From the NCBI GenBank assembly GCA_028717865.1, contig JAQUMZ010000225.1, forward strand, positions 1 to 5,116: 5,116 nt of DNA, read 5' to 3'. Source of the DNA: Elusimicrobiota bacterium. Lineage in GTDB: Bacteria > Elusimicrobiota > Elusimicrobia > UBA1565 > UBA9628. The notes below the pieces were generated by a model. It saw only the letters and a program-made list of their open reading frames with translations. It did not search any database and had not been told where the DNA came from. Positions 1 through 5,116 of the stretch are shown here, piece by piece. Position numbers and translations under genes: made by a program. The number at the start of each line of letters is the position of its first letter. The stretch's first letter is position 1.

Positions 1-387
1 ATAAATGAAGGGCGGATAAAAAGCTCCGATCGCCAGCGCGAGCCGAGCCACGCGCCCGCCGTAGAGCCCGCGGCCCAGCGCGAAAAGGAGCCACAGGGTC
101 AAAACCCCCAGGGTGCAATTGGCGCCCAGCGCCGCCGCGTAGCTCCGGCCGAAAATCTTGAACAGCGAGCCGAGCAGCAGCGGGTAGGCGGGTTCCCGCA
201 GGGCCGACGGCCGGCCTTGCGCGTCTTGCAGGCTCCAGCCGCGCGCGAAGGACTCGGCCAGGCCCGCGTAGCCGTCGATGTCGAACACCGCGGGCGGACG
301 GGCGAGCCCGTAGCCGAGGCGCAAGGCCAGTCCCGCCGCCAGAAGCGCGGCGACGGGCCACTTCGCGCGCCGGAAAAAATTCACCAT
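1..387 (-). CDS. GT-C membrane glycosyltransferase, ArnT/PMT (GT39)-like, N-terminal part
   Basis: The first 129 residues are visible; the gene runs off the left edge in frame. The start is the ATG read leftward from 387. An in-frame TAA at 403-405 limits the ORF, and no other ATG lies between. Residues 10-29 form the first membrane segment. A loop follows with FDIDGYAGLAESFARGW (35-51) and REPAYPLLLGSLFKIFG (64-80), then two more hydrophobic segments (about 84-104 and 113-129). In this family, acidic residues in the first extracytoplasmic loop (here D36/D38) act in catalysis, and the Arg-x-Pro-x-Tyr-Pro stretch is a common landmark. Known members transfer a sugar from a polyprenyl-phosphate donor to lipid A, protein or another glycan at the outer face of the membrane. 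The acceptor cannot be told here. It is transcribed divergently from a gene for a polyprenyl-phosphate sugar synthase-like enzyme, which fits as donor supplier (inference). No Shine-Dalgarno precedes the start. Confidence 0.8.
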   Translation of the reverse strand, partial: MVNFFRRAKWPVAALLAAGLALRLGYGLARPPAVFDIDGYAGLAESFARGWSLQDAQGRPSALREPAYPLLLGSLFKIFGRSYAAALGANCTLGVLTLWLLFALGRGLYGGRVARLALAIGAFYPPFIY

Positions 388-394
388 GAGCGCG

Positions 395-423
395 ATTTTA
401 TGTTAGCAATTCTTTCTTCTGAA
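395..423 (-). promoter_or_regulatory. Putative minus-strand promoter of the GT-C gene
   Basis: On the minus strand a -10-like TAAAAT (positions 400-395, 5/6 to TATAAT) lies 17 nt downstream of a weak -35-like TTCAGA (423-418, 4/6). Only 7 nt separate the -10 box from the ATG at 387. Transcription would therefore begin at or next to the start codon, giving a leaderless or nearly leaderless mRNA, in keeping with the missing ribosome binding site. The call rests on motif and spacing only. Confidence 0.4.
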
Positions 424-448
424 AACGGCGCGGCAAAAAAGATATATT
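419..448 (+). promoter_or_regulatory. Putative plus-strand promoter of the three-gene glycan operon
   Basis: A -10-like TATATT (443-448, 5/6 to TATAAT) follows a weak -35-like CTGAAA (419-424, 4/6) at an 18-nt spacing. The -10 box ends 7 nt before the ATG at 456, the same spacing as on the opposite strand, so the transcript would be leaderless or nearly so. The -35-like hexamer overlaps that of the divergent promoter, so two polymerases could hardly bind at once. Motif-based only. Confidence 0.4.
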
Positions 449-455
449 GCTTGCG

Positions 456-1616
456 ATGGGGGCGCTCAGCATAATCATACCGGCCTTCAACGAGGAGGCC
501 GCCATCGCCGATATCCTGCGCCGCTGCCTCGAGGCCCGGGCCGATCTTTGCCGGCAGATGGGGCTCGAACGCGTGGAGGTGCTCGTGGTCGACGACGGTT
601 CCCGCGACCGGACCCGGAGCATCGCCGAGCGGTTCGTCGAGGCGCGGCTCGTCGCGCACCCCGAGAACCGCGGCTACGGGGCGGCTCTCGCCTCGGGCTT
701 CGCCGCGGCCGGAGGCGACCTGCTCGGGTTCTTGGACGCCGACGGCACCTGCGATCCCCGGGCTTTCGCCGCCCTGCACCGGGCCCTCGTCCAGGAGCGG
801 GCCGACTTGGCGGTGGGCAACCGGCTGCACGAGACCTCCCAGATGCCGCGCCTGCGCCGGCTCGGGAACCGCTTCTACGCTTTTGTCATCGCGCGCCTGA
901 CCGGCGTGCCGGTCCGCGACTCGGCCAGCGGCATGCGCCTGTTCCGGCGGGAGCTGCTCGAGCGGCTCGCGCCCCTGCCCTCCGGGTTGCACTTCACTCC
1001 CGTCATGACGGCGCGCGCGGCCAGCCTGGGCGCTTGCATCGCGGAGGTCCCCATCCCCTACGCCGAGAGGCAGGGCCGCTCCAAGCTCAACGTCGTCGCC
1101 GACGGCTTGCGCTTCCTGCGCTCCATCCTGGGCGCCATCTTCGCCATCTACCCGCTGCGCATTTTCGGCCCCTTGGGCGCGTTTTTCCTGCTCTTGGCCC
1201 TGGGATATGGAATCAAGCCCGTGGCTTATTACCTGGTCCATCGGCGCCTGGAAAGCGAGATGATATACCGCCTGCTCTCCATCGTGACGTTGTCGGCCTG
1301 CAGCCTGACCGCGCTTTGCTTCGGGCTCGTGGCCCAACGCCTGTCGGACGCGGTCACGGGGCGCCGCACCTCCCTGCTGCGCTGGTCCGGCTTGGCGCGG
1401 GCGGCGACGGCCGCCGGGGCCTGGCTGGCTTTGGGCGGGGTGGCTCTCAACAGCCGGACCATAATGGAGTACGCCGCGAGCGGCCATATCACCACCCATT
1501 GGATATACGTCTTGACCGGCGGCTTGGCCGTGATTTCCGGCACCGTTCTCTTCTGTTTCGGCGTGACCCTGGGCTTGGCCGGACATCTGCCCGAGCGCCC
1601 GGGCGGCGGCCGATGA
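456..1616 (+). CDS. Membrane-anchored GT2 glycosyltransferase, polyprenyl-phosphate sugar synthase (Dpm1/GtrB)-like
   Basis: 386 residues. The N-terminal GT-A domain (about 1-220) shows the GT2 pattern: SIIIPAFNEE (5-14), VVDDGSRDRT around D46-D47, the metal-binding DADG (D94-D96), GNR (121-123), DSASGMRLFRRE (from 155) and QGRSKL (206-211). Four membrane segments follow at about 236-252, 273-293, 312-332 and 349-375. Relatives move a sugar from a nucleotide donor to undecaprenyl or dolichyl phosphate on the cytoplasmic face; the sugar is unknown. GtrB-type members usually end after two membrane segments, so the last pair is an extension. The ATG at 456 is preferred over an in-frame TTG at 447, because the TTG falls inside the -10-like box and the family motif begins just after the ATG. 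No Shine-Dalgarno is seen. It is the first gene of an operon and overlaps the next gene by 4 nt. Family assignment is firm; substrate is open. Confidence 0.88.
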   Translation: MGALSIIIPAFNEEAAIADILRRCLEARADLCRQMGLERVEVLVVDDGSRDRTRSIAERFVEARLVAHPENRGYGAALASGFAAAGGDLLGFLDADGTCDPRAFAALHRALVQERADLAVGNRLHETSQMPRLRRLGNRFYAFVIARLTGVPVRDSASGMRLFRRELLERLAPLPSGLHFTPVMTARAASLGACIAEVPIPYAERQGRSKLNVVADGLRFLRSILGAIFAIYPLRIFGPLGAFFLLLALGYGIKPVAYYLVHRRLESEMIYRLLSIVTLSACSLTALCFGLVAQRLSDAVTGRRTSLLRWSGLARAATAAGAWLALGGVALNSRTIMEYAASGHITTHWIYVLTGGLAVISGTVLFCFGVTLGLAGHLPERPGGGR

Positions 1617-2575
1617 GCGATTTTTGGAGCGGCCGGAAAGTTCTCGTCACCGGCGGGGCGGGCTTCGTCGGCAGCCATCTCGTCGAGGAGCTGCGCCGCC
1701 GCGCCCCGGACGTCCGGCTGACGATCGCGGACCTGTCCGAGCGGCCGGCAGCGGGGACCGAGCGGGTCCTGAAGCTTGATTTGCGCAGCCCCCAGGATTG
1801 CCTGGAGGCCTGCCGCGGCCAGGAGATCGTGCTCAATCTCGCGGCCCGGGTCGCGGGCGTCGGCTACAACCGCCTGCATCACGGAACCATGTTCCGGGAC
1901 AATATGCAGATCGCGGCCAATATGATCGAGGCGGCCCGGGTCTGCGGCGTCGAGCGCTTCCTCGTGGTCAGCTCCGCGTGCGTATACGCGCGCGACTGCC
2001 CCATCCCCATGCGCGAGAGCGACGGCTTCCGGGACCGCCCCGAGCCCACCAATGAGGGCTACGGCTGGGCCAAGCGCATGGCCGAGTTCCTGGCGCGGGC
2101 GTATCACGATGAGTTCGGAATGAGGTTCGCGGTCGTGCGCCCCGCCAACACCTACGGCCCCCGGGACCATTTCGACAGCGCGGACTGCCACGTGATCGCG
2201 GCGCTGATGCGCCGCGTGGCCGCCGGAGAGAACCCCGTCCGCGTCTGGGGCGACGGCAGCCAGACCCGGTCCTTCATTTACGTGGAGGACTTCGCGCGGG
2301 GCCTGCTCGACGCGATCGAGCGCCACGATTCGTGCGAGCCGGTGAACCTGGCCTCGGAGGAGGAGGTGTCCATCCGCGAATTGGCGGCCCTCATCCGCGA
2401 CACGGTCGGATCGCGCTCCGAACTGGTTTTCGATCCGGCTCAGCCCGCGGGCCAGCCTCGGCGGCGGCTGGACGCCCGCCGGGCGCGCGAAGCCTTCGGG
2501 TTTCAGGCCCGGGTCGGCCTGGCCGAGGGGCTGCGGCGCACCTGGGCCTGGTACCGCGAGCGGAGCGCGTCATGA
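1613..2575 (+). CDS. GDP-L-fucose synthase-like NAD(P)-dependent epimerase/reductase (extended SDR)
   Basis: 320 residues, close to the 321 of E. coli GDP-L-fucose synthase (WcaG/Fcl). The Rossmann motif GGAGFVG (14-20) opens the protein. Active-site residues line up with the fucose synthase set: Ser121 and Cys123 in SSACVY, Tyr150 and Lys154 in the YxxxK motif, and His193 in CHVIAAL. Other family landmarks are EPTNEGYGWAK, PANTYGPRDHF and the C-terminal VFDPAQPAGQPRRRLD. The Cys and His serve as acid/base residues in epimerisation in GDP-fucose synthase, so a C3/C5 epimerase-reductase acting on a GDP-4-keto-6-deoxyhexose is the best reading. A relative with another sugar, such as a GDP-mannose 3,5-epimerase-like enzyme, is possible, since WGDGSQTRSF also resembles that group. 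No GDP-mannose dehydratase gene is in the window. It is cytosolic and would supply a donor for the flanking GT2 genes or others outside. The start overlaps the previous stop (ATGA), suggesting translational coupling. Confidence 0.8.
   Translation: MSDFWSGRKVLVTGGAGFVGSHLVEELRRRAPDVRLTIADLSERPAAGTERVLKLDLRSPQDCLEACRGQEIVLNLAARVAGVGYNRLHHGTMFRDNMQIAANMIEAARVCGVERFLVVSSACVYARDCPIPMRESDGFRDRPEPTNEGYGWAKRMAEFLARAYHDEFGMRFAVVRPANTYGPRDHFDSADCHVIAALMRRVAAGENPVRVWGDGSQTRSFIYVEDFARGLLDAIERHDSCEPVNLASEEEVSIRELAALIRDTVGSRSELVFDPAQPAGQPRRRLDARRAREAFGFQARVGLAEGLRRTWAWYRERSAS
2562..2565 (+). promoter_or_regulatory. Weak Shine-Dalgarno-like GGAG
   Basis: GGAG lies 6 nt before the ATG at 2572, inside the end of the upstream gene. 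It is the only start in the window with a recognisable ribosome binding site, and it supports choosing this start for the second GT2 gene. Such a short motif can arise by chance in GC-rich coding sequence. Confidence 0.35.
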
Positions 2576-3252
2576 CCAAGGCTCTGGTCCTGCTCACCTT
2601 CAACGAGGCGGAGGCCCTGCCCAAGATTTTCGACCGCATCCCCCGCGCCTGCGCCGACGAGGTTTTCGCCGTGGACGGAGGCTCGCGGGACGGCACGCGC
2701 GAGTTTCTGGAGGCGCGCGGGGTGCGCGTCGTGACCCAGCCGAGGCGCGGCCGCGGGGTCGCCTTTCGCGTCGCTTTCGAGGCCACCGGCGCCGACGCCC
2801 TCTGCTTCTTCTCCCCGGACGGCAACGAGGAGCCCGGGGATATTCCCGGGCTTTTCTCCGAAATGGACCGCGGCTGGGACATGGTCATCGCCTCGCGCAT
2901 GATGCGGGGCGCTTTCAATGAGGAGGACGTGCACTGGCTGCGGCCCCGCAAATGGGTCAACCAGGCTTTCACCCTGGCGGCCAACCTGCTCTGGAACCGC
3001 GGTCCCTACGTCACCGACACCATCAACGGCTTTCGCGCGGTGCGCCGCGCGGCTTTCCAGGCCATGGCTTGCGACGCCGACGGCTTCGTCATCGAATACC
3101 AGATGTCCATCCGGGCTATGAAGCGCGCGCTGAAAATAACCGAGCTTCCCACCCGGGAGGGCCAGCGGCTGGGCGGCCGCAGCACGGCGCGTTCCCTGCC
3201 CACGGGCCTGCTCTTCCTGCGCTTCCTTTGGCGCGAACTTTGGCGGCTTTGA
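2572..3252 (+). CDS. Soluble GT2 glycosyltransferase, Dpm1-like, with variant DxD motif
   Basis: 226 residues, a single GT-A domain with no clear membrane anchor; the C-terminus (LLFLRFLWRELW) is only amphipathic. GT2 landmarks are LLTFNEAEALP (7-17), DGGSRDGT (35-42), RGRGVAFRVAFEA, FFSPDGNEEP (79-88), ASRMMRGAF and DTINGFRAVRR (149-159). Two positions differ from the usual pattern: the second Asp of VDDGS is Gly36, and the first Asp of the DxD is Ser81, while Asp83 remains. Since the rest of the fold is well kept, this looks like a divergent subfamily rather than a dead enzyme. The overall shape resembles short bacterial and archaeal dolichyl-phosphate mannose synthase-like proteins, so a polyprenyl-phosphate acceptor is likely but not shown. 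The start overlaps the previous stop (ATGA) and has a weak GGAG upstream. Last gene of the three-gene set; no hairpin terminator is visible after it. Confidence 0.85.
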   Translation: MTKALVLLTFNEAEALPKIFDRIPRACADEVFAVDGGSRDGTREFLEARGVRVVTQPRRGRGVAFRVAFEATGADALCFFSPDGNEEPGDIPGLFSEMDRGWDMVIASRMMRGAFNEEDVHWLRPRKWVNQAFTLAANLLWNRGPYVTDTINGFRAVRRAAFQAMACDADGFVIEYQMSIRAMKRALKITELPTREGQRLGGRSTARSLPTGLLFLRFLWRELWRL

Positions 3253-3269
3253 CGGCCTTATGATAAGAT
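3240..3269 (+). promoter_or_regulatory. Putative promoter of the ligase/polymerase gene
   Basis: An AT-rich island (3258-3270) stands out in GC-rich surroundings. It offers TAAGAT (3264-3269, 4/6) with TTGGCG (3240-3245, 4/6) at 18-nt spacing, or TATGAT (3259-3264, 5/6) without a matching -35. The -10-like box lies 12 or 17 nt before the ATG at 3282, so any untranslated leader would be very short, and no Shine-Dalgarno is present. The gene could instead be read through from the upstream operon, since no terminator is visible. Motif-based. Confidence 0.4.
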
Positions 3270-3281
3270 TAAGCCGGCACC

Positions 3282-5116
3282 ATGGCTAACCGCAAGAGCA
3301 GCTCGGCGGCGGGAAAGTCGTCCGAGGCCGCGTCCGCGGAGGCGTTCGCGCACAAGGCCGTCGTCTGGTGGCTGCCGATTCTCTACTGCCTGATCTCCTC
3401 CCTGTTCTACCTGCGCACCTACGATTCGGCCCAGGTCAAGATCACGATCATGCAGATGGGCGGCGCCGTTCTGCTCGCCTTGTGGGCCTCGCGCCTGGCC
3501 CTGGCCGGCCGCTCGGCGCTGTCCCGCGACGACATGGTCTGCCTGTCCCCCTTCCTGGCATATCTGCTGGTGGGCATCCTTTCCTTCCTGCACGCGCCTT
3601 ATCACATGGCCAGCGTGGATTTCTTCCTGCGGCATTGCTTCTTCATGACCGCGGCCCTCATCGTCATCTACGAGTTCGACGCGAAAGCCGTCGACCGGCT
3701 GACCAACTTCCTTATCTTGACGGCTTGGATCGCGGTGGGCTACGGCTTCCTGCAGTGGATCGACAACACCTGGTTTCCCCGGGGGGTCGGCCAGGGCATC
3801 GATCCCTTCATCTGGCGGGGCGCTTTCGGCCAGCGGGTGTTCTCCACCTACGGCAATCCCAACTTCTTCGCGGACTTCCTGGTCATCGTGTTCCCGATCC
3901 TGCTGACGCAGTACATCAAGACCCGGCGCTTCAGCCTCCTGCCGCTGATGGGCATGCTGCTCGTGGACCTCATCACCACGGGGACCAAGGGCGCCTGGGT
4001 CGGCTTCGCCCTGGTCATTTTTTTCCTGGGAGTCGTGGCTTTCGTGTATTTCCCCGCGGTGGTGCGCCCCTACCGCAAGATCGTGCTTGCGGTGGTGGCG
4101 GCGGGGGTGCTGGGATTCTTGGGCTACGTGGTCAAGGACCTCCGGGCGCGCATGGTCTCGGTGAATTTCCGGCTGTTTACCTGGGAGGCCACCTGGGAGA
4201 TGGTCATGACCCAGCCTCTCATCGGCACCGGTATCGGCAGCTTCCCGCCGATTTATCCGGCTTTCCGGCGTCCGCCCATTTTTCATATCGAGGGCAAGCA
4301 CAACACCGAGACCGACCATGCCGAGGACGAGTATATCGAGCAGCTTTTCGACAACGGCATGCTTGGTTTCGGAGTTTTCATCTGGCTCGTTTTGAGCACC
4401 CTGGTGGTGGGTTTCCGTTCGCTGGGGCAGCTCACCAATCTCTTCTCGACCAAGGACGGCCGCGCGCCGCCGCGGGCGTACGACTTGGTGGGCTACATGA
4501 TCGCCTTCCTGGGCATGCTGGGCCACAATTTCTTCGACGTGAGCCTGCGTTTCGTGTCCTCGGGCGTCTATTTGGGCCTGCTTTCGGGCATGATCGTGAA
4601 CCTTTCCCGCGGCCAGGCCCTCTACGAGCTCCACGACCTGCGGCAAACCGCGGCCGGCCGCCGGCCGGACGAATCCGAGGCGGCGCCCTCGCTCTGGACG
4701 CTGATCGCCGAGTTCCTGATCTGGCCGGCCCGCCTGGGCGCCTGGGTCCTGCTGGCTTACGTCGGCTTCCTGATGACGAAGGAGTTCGGGTTTCTCCAGG
4801 GCTCCATGTCGCGCCTGCCCATGGGCGGCGAGCTTTTGCAATGGTGGATCGCCTGGACGGTCTTCCTGGGCTGCGTTCTTTCGCTCGGAGGCATCCTGGT
4901 CTACCTGGCGTATCGTTCCGAGAATCCGGTCGTCGCGGTCATAATAATGGCGATGCTCTATCCCCTATATCAGTTCTGGGGCTACTTCAAGGCCGACGTC
5001 CACCACAATATCGCCATCTATTTTTCCAAGGAACGCCGCTGGGACGAGGCCTTGGGCAATTATCTCATCGTCAAGAAGCTCAATCCGAATTTCGTGATGT
5101 CCATGTATTTCATGGG
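3282..5116 (+). CDS. O-antigen ligase/polymerase-type (Wzy/WaaL) membrane protein with C-terminal TPR, 3' truncated
   Basis: 611 residues are visible, open at the right edge. After a polar Ser/Ala/Lys-rich N-terminus (1-25) come many hydrophobic segments: about 27-44, 54-74, 86-103, 118-131, 141-159, 195-211, 217-231, 238-257, 266-284, 360-378, 402-440 (two), 471-493 and two more before 570. Family landmarks are YGNPNFF (190-196), TTGTKGAW (232-239), PLIGTGIGSF (312-321), the large loop ending in DHAEDEYIEQLFDNGMLG (345-362), and HNFFDVSLRF (415-424). In this superfamily the loop holds the Arg and His needed for transfer; R329/R330 and H340 or H346 are candidates. A TPR-like unit (about 574-602, WDEALGNY then LNP) begins the C-terminal domain, as in TPR-bearing Wzy_C-type proteins. 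Members polymerise O-units or transfer a lipid-linked glycan to lipid A or protein; which one cannot be told. A 27-residue polar linker (443-469) separates two membrane blocks. The ATG at 3282 is the first start after the AT-rich promoter-like element. Confidence 0.85.
   Translation, partial: MANRKSSSAAGKSSEAASAEAFAHKAVVWWLPILYCLISSLFYLRTYDSAQVKITIMQMGGAVLLALWASRLALAGRSALSRDDMVCLSPFLAYLLVGILSFLHAPYHMASVDFFLRHCFFMTAALIVIYEFDAKAVDRLTNFLILTAWIAVGYGFLQWIDNTWFPRGVGQGIDPFIWRGAFGQRVFSTYGNPNFFADFLVIVFPILLTQYIKTRRFSLLPLMGMLLVDLITTGTKGAWVGFALVIFFLGVVAFVYFPAVVRPYRKIVLAVVAAGVLGFLGYVVKDLRARMVSVNFRLFTWEATWEMVMTQPLIGTGIGSFPPIYPAFRRPPIFHIEGKHNTETDHAEDEYIEQLFDNGMLGFGVFIWLVLSTLVVGFRSLGQLTNLFSTKDGRAPPRAYDLVGYMIAFLGMLGHNFFDVSLRFVSSGVYLGLLSGMIVNLSRGQALYELHDLRQTAAGRRPDESEAAPSLWTLIAEFLIWPARLGAWVLLAYVGFLMTKEFGFLQGSMSRLPMGGELLQWWIAWTVFLGCVLSLGGILVYLAYRSENPVVAVIIMAMLYPLYQFWGYFKADVHHNIAIYFSKERRWDEALGNYLIVKKLNPNFVMSMYFM

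Noticed and set aside
217..474. Small 85-codon plus-strand open frame across the divergent promoter
   Set aside because: It lies antisense to the GT-C gene, has no recognisable pattern, and runs through the promoter region into the first GT2 gene in another frame.
381..1586. Long minus-strand open frame of 401 codons opposite the first GT2 gene
   Set aside because: It has a low-complexity Ala/Gly/Gln/Arg-rich product and lies antisense to a gene with intact GT2 motifs. It is a composition artefact of high GC.
2332..2571. Upstream extension of the second GT2 gene
   Set aside because: Residues before the ATG at 2572 are an out-of-frame shadow of the fucose synthase-like gene. GT2 homology begins at 2572, with a GGAG 6 nt upstream and an ATGA overlap.
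548..2575. Plus-strand open frame beginning at 548, extending the fucose synthase-like gene upstream
   Set aside because: The part before 1613 is an out-of-frame Arg/Pro/Gly-rich shadow of the first GT2 gene. Real homology begins at the ATG at 1613, which overlaps the upstream stop.
3249..3254. TTGACG as a strong -35 box before the ligase/polymerase gene
   Set aside because: It matches the consensus 5/6 but lies only 4 or 9 nt from the -10-like boxes, too close for a standard promoter, and it overlaps the stop codon of the upstream gene.
4649..4668. GC-rich near-palindrome of repeated CCGGC/GGCCG units
   Set aside because: It lies inside the coding sequence of a polar Arg/Ala linker and is explained by GC-rich codons. 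There is no following T-run and no second copy in the window.
3258..4841. Long open frame of 527 codons on the minus strand opposite the ligase/polymerase gene
   Set aside because: Its product is rich in His, Gln, Glu and Arg with no domain, signal or membrane pattern. This is the usual shadow of a GC-rich membrane protein gene read antisense. The plus strand carries clear family motifs throughout.

Overview
The window is a GC-rich (roughly two-thirds G+C by eye), densely coding piece of a bacterial chromosome that carries part of a cell-surface glycan or glycoconjugate locus. No taxonomic marker is present. The polyprenyl-phosphate sugar enzymes, the O-antigen ligase/polymerase-type membrane protein with a C-terminal TPR and the almost complete lack of Shine-Dalgarno sequences suggest a Gram-negative-type lineage. 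I would look first at GC-rich Elusimicrobiota-like or deltaproteobacteria-like genomes, but that is a guess.

Layout. Positions 1-387 (minus strand) hold the first 129 residues of a GT-C membrane glycosyltransferase of the ArnT/PMT (GT39) type, cut by the window edge. A 68-bp AT-rich gap (388-455) separates it from a divergent plus-strand operon of three genes joined by ATGA start/stop overlaps. These are a membrane-anchored Dpm1-type GT2 transferase (456-1616), a GDP-L-fucose synthase-like NAD(P)-dependent sugar nucleotide enzyme (1613-2575) and a second, soluble Dpm1-like GT2 transferase (2572-3252). After a 29-bp gap with its own -10-like element comes a large O-antigen ligase/polymerase-type membrane protein with a TPR at its visible end (3282 to beyond 5116), cut by the right edge. 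No stretch over 300 bases lacks a gene, and I see no RNA gene, mobile element, CRISPR array or long repeat.

How the genes may work together (inference). The two GT2 enzymes could load sugars onto a polyprenyl phosphate at the cytoplasmic face. The GT-C enzyme would use such a lipid-linked sugar on the far side of the membrane. The fucose synthase-like enzyme would supply a deoxy-sugar nucleotide, and the Wzy/WaaL-type protein would polymerise or ligate the glycan, or attach it to protein. All families are known. The least ordinary features are the divergent overlapping promoters with -10 boxes 7 nt from both start codons, which suggest leaderless mRNAs, and the altered metal-binding motif in the second GT2.
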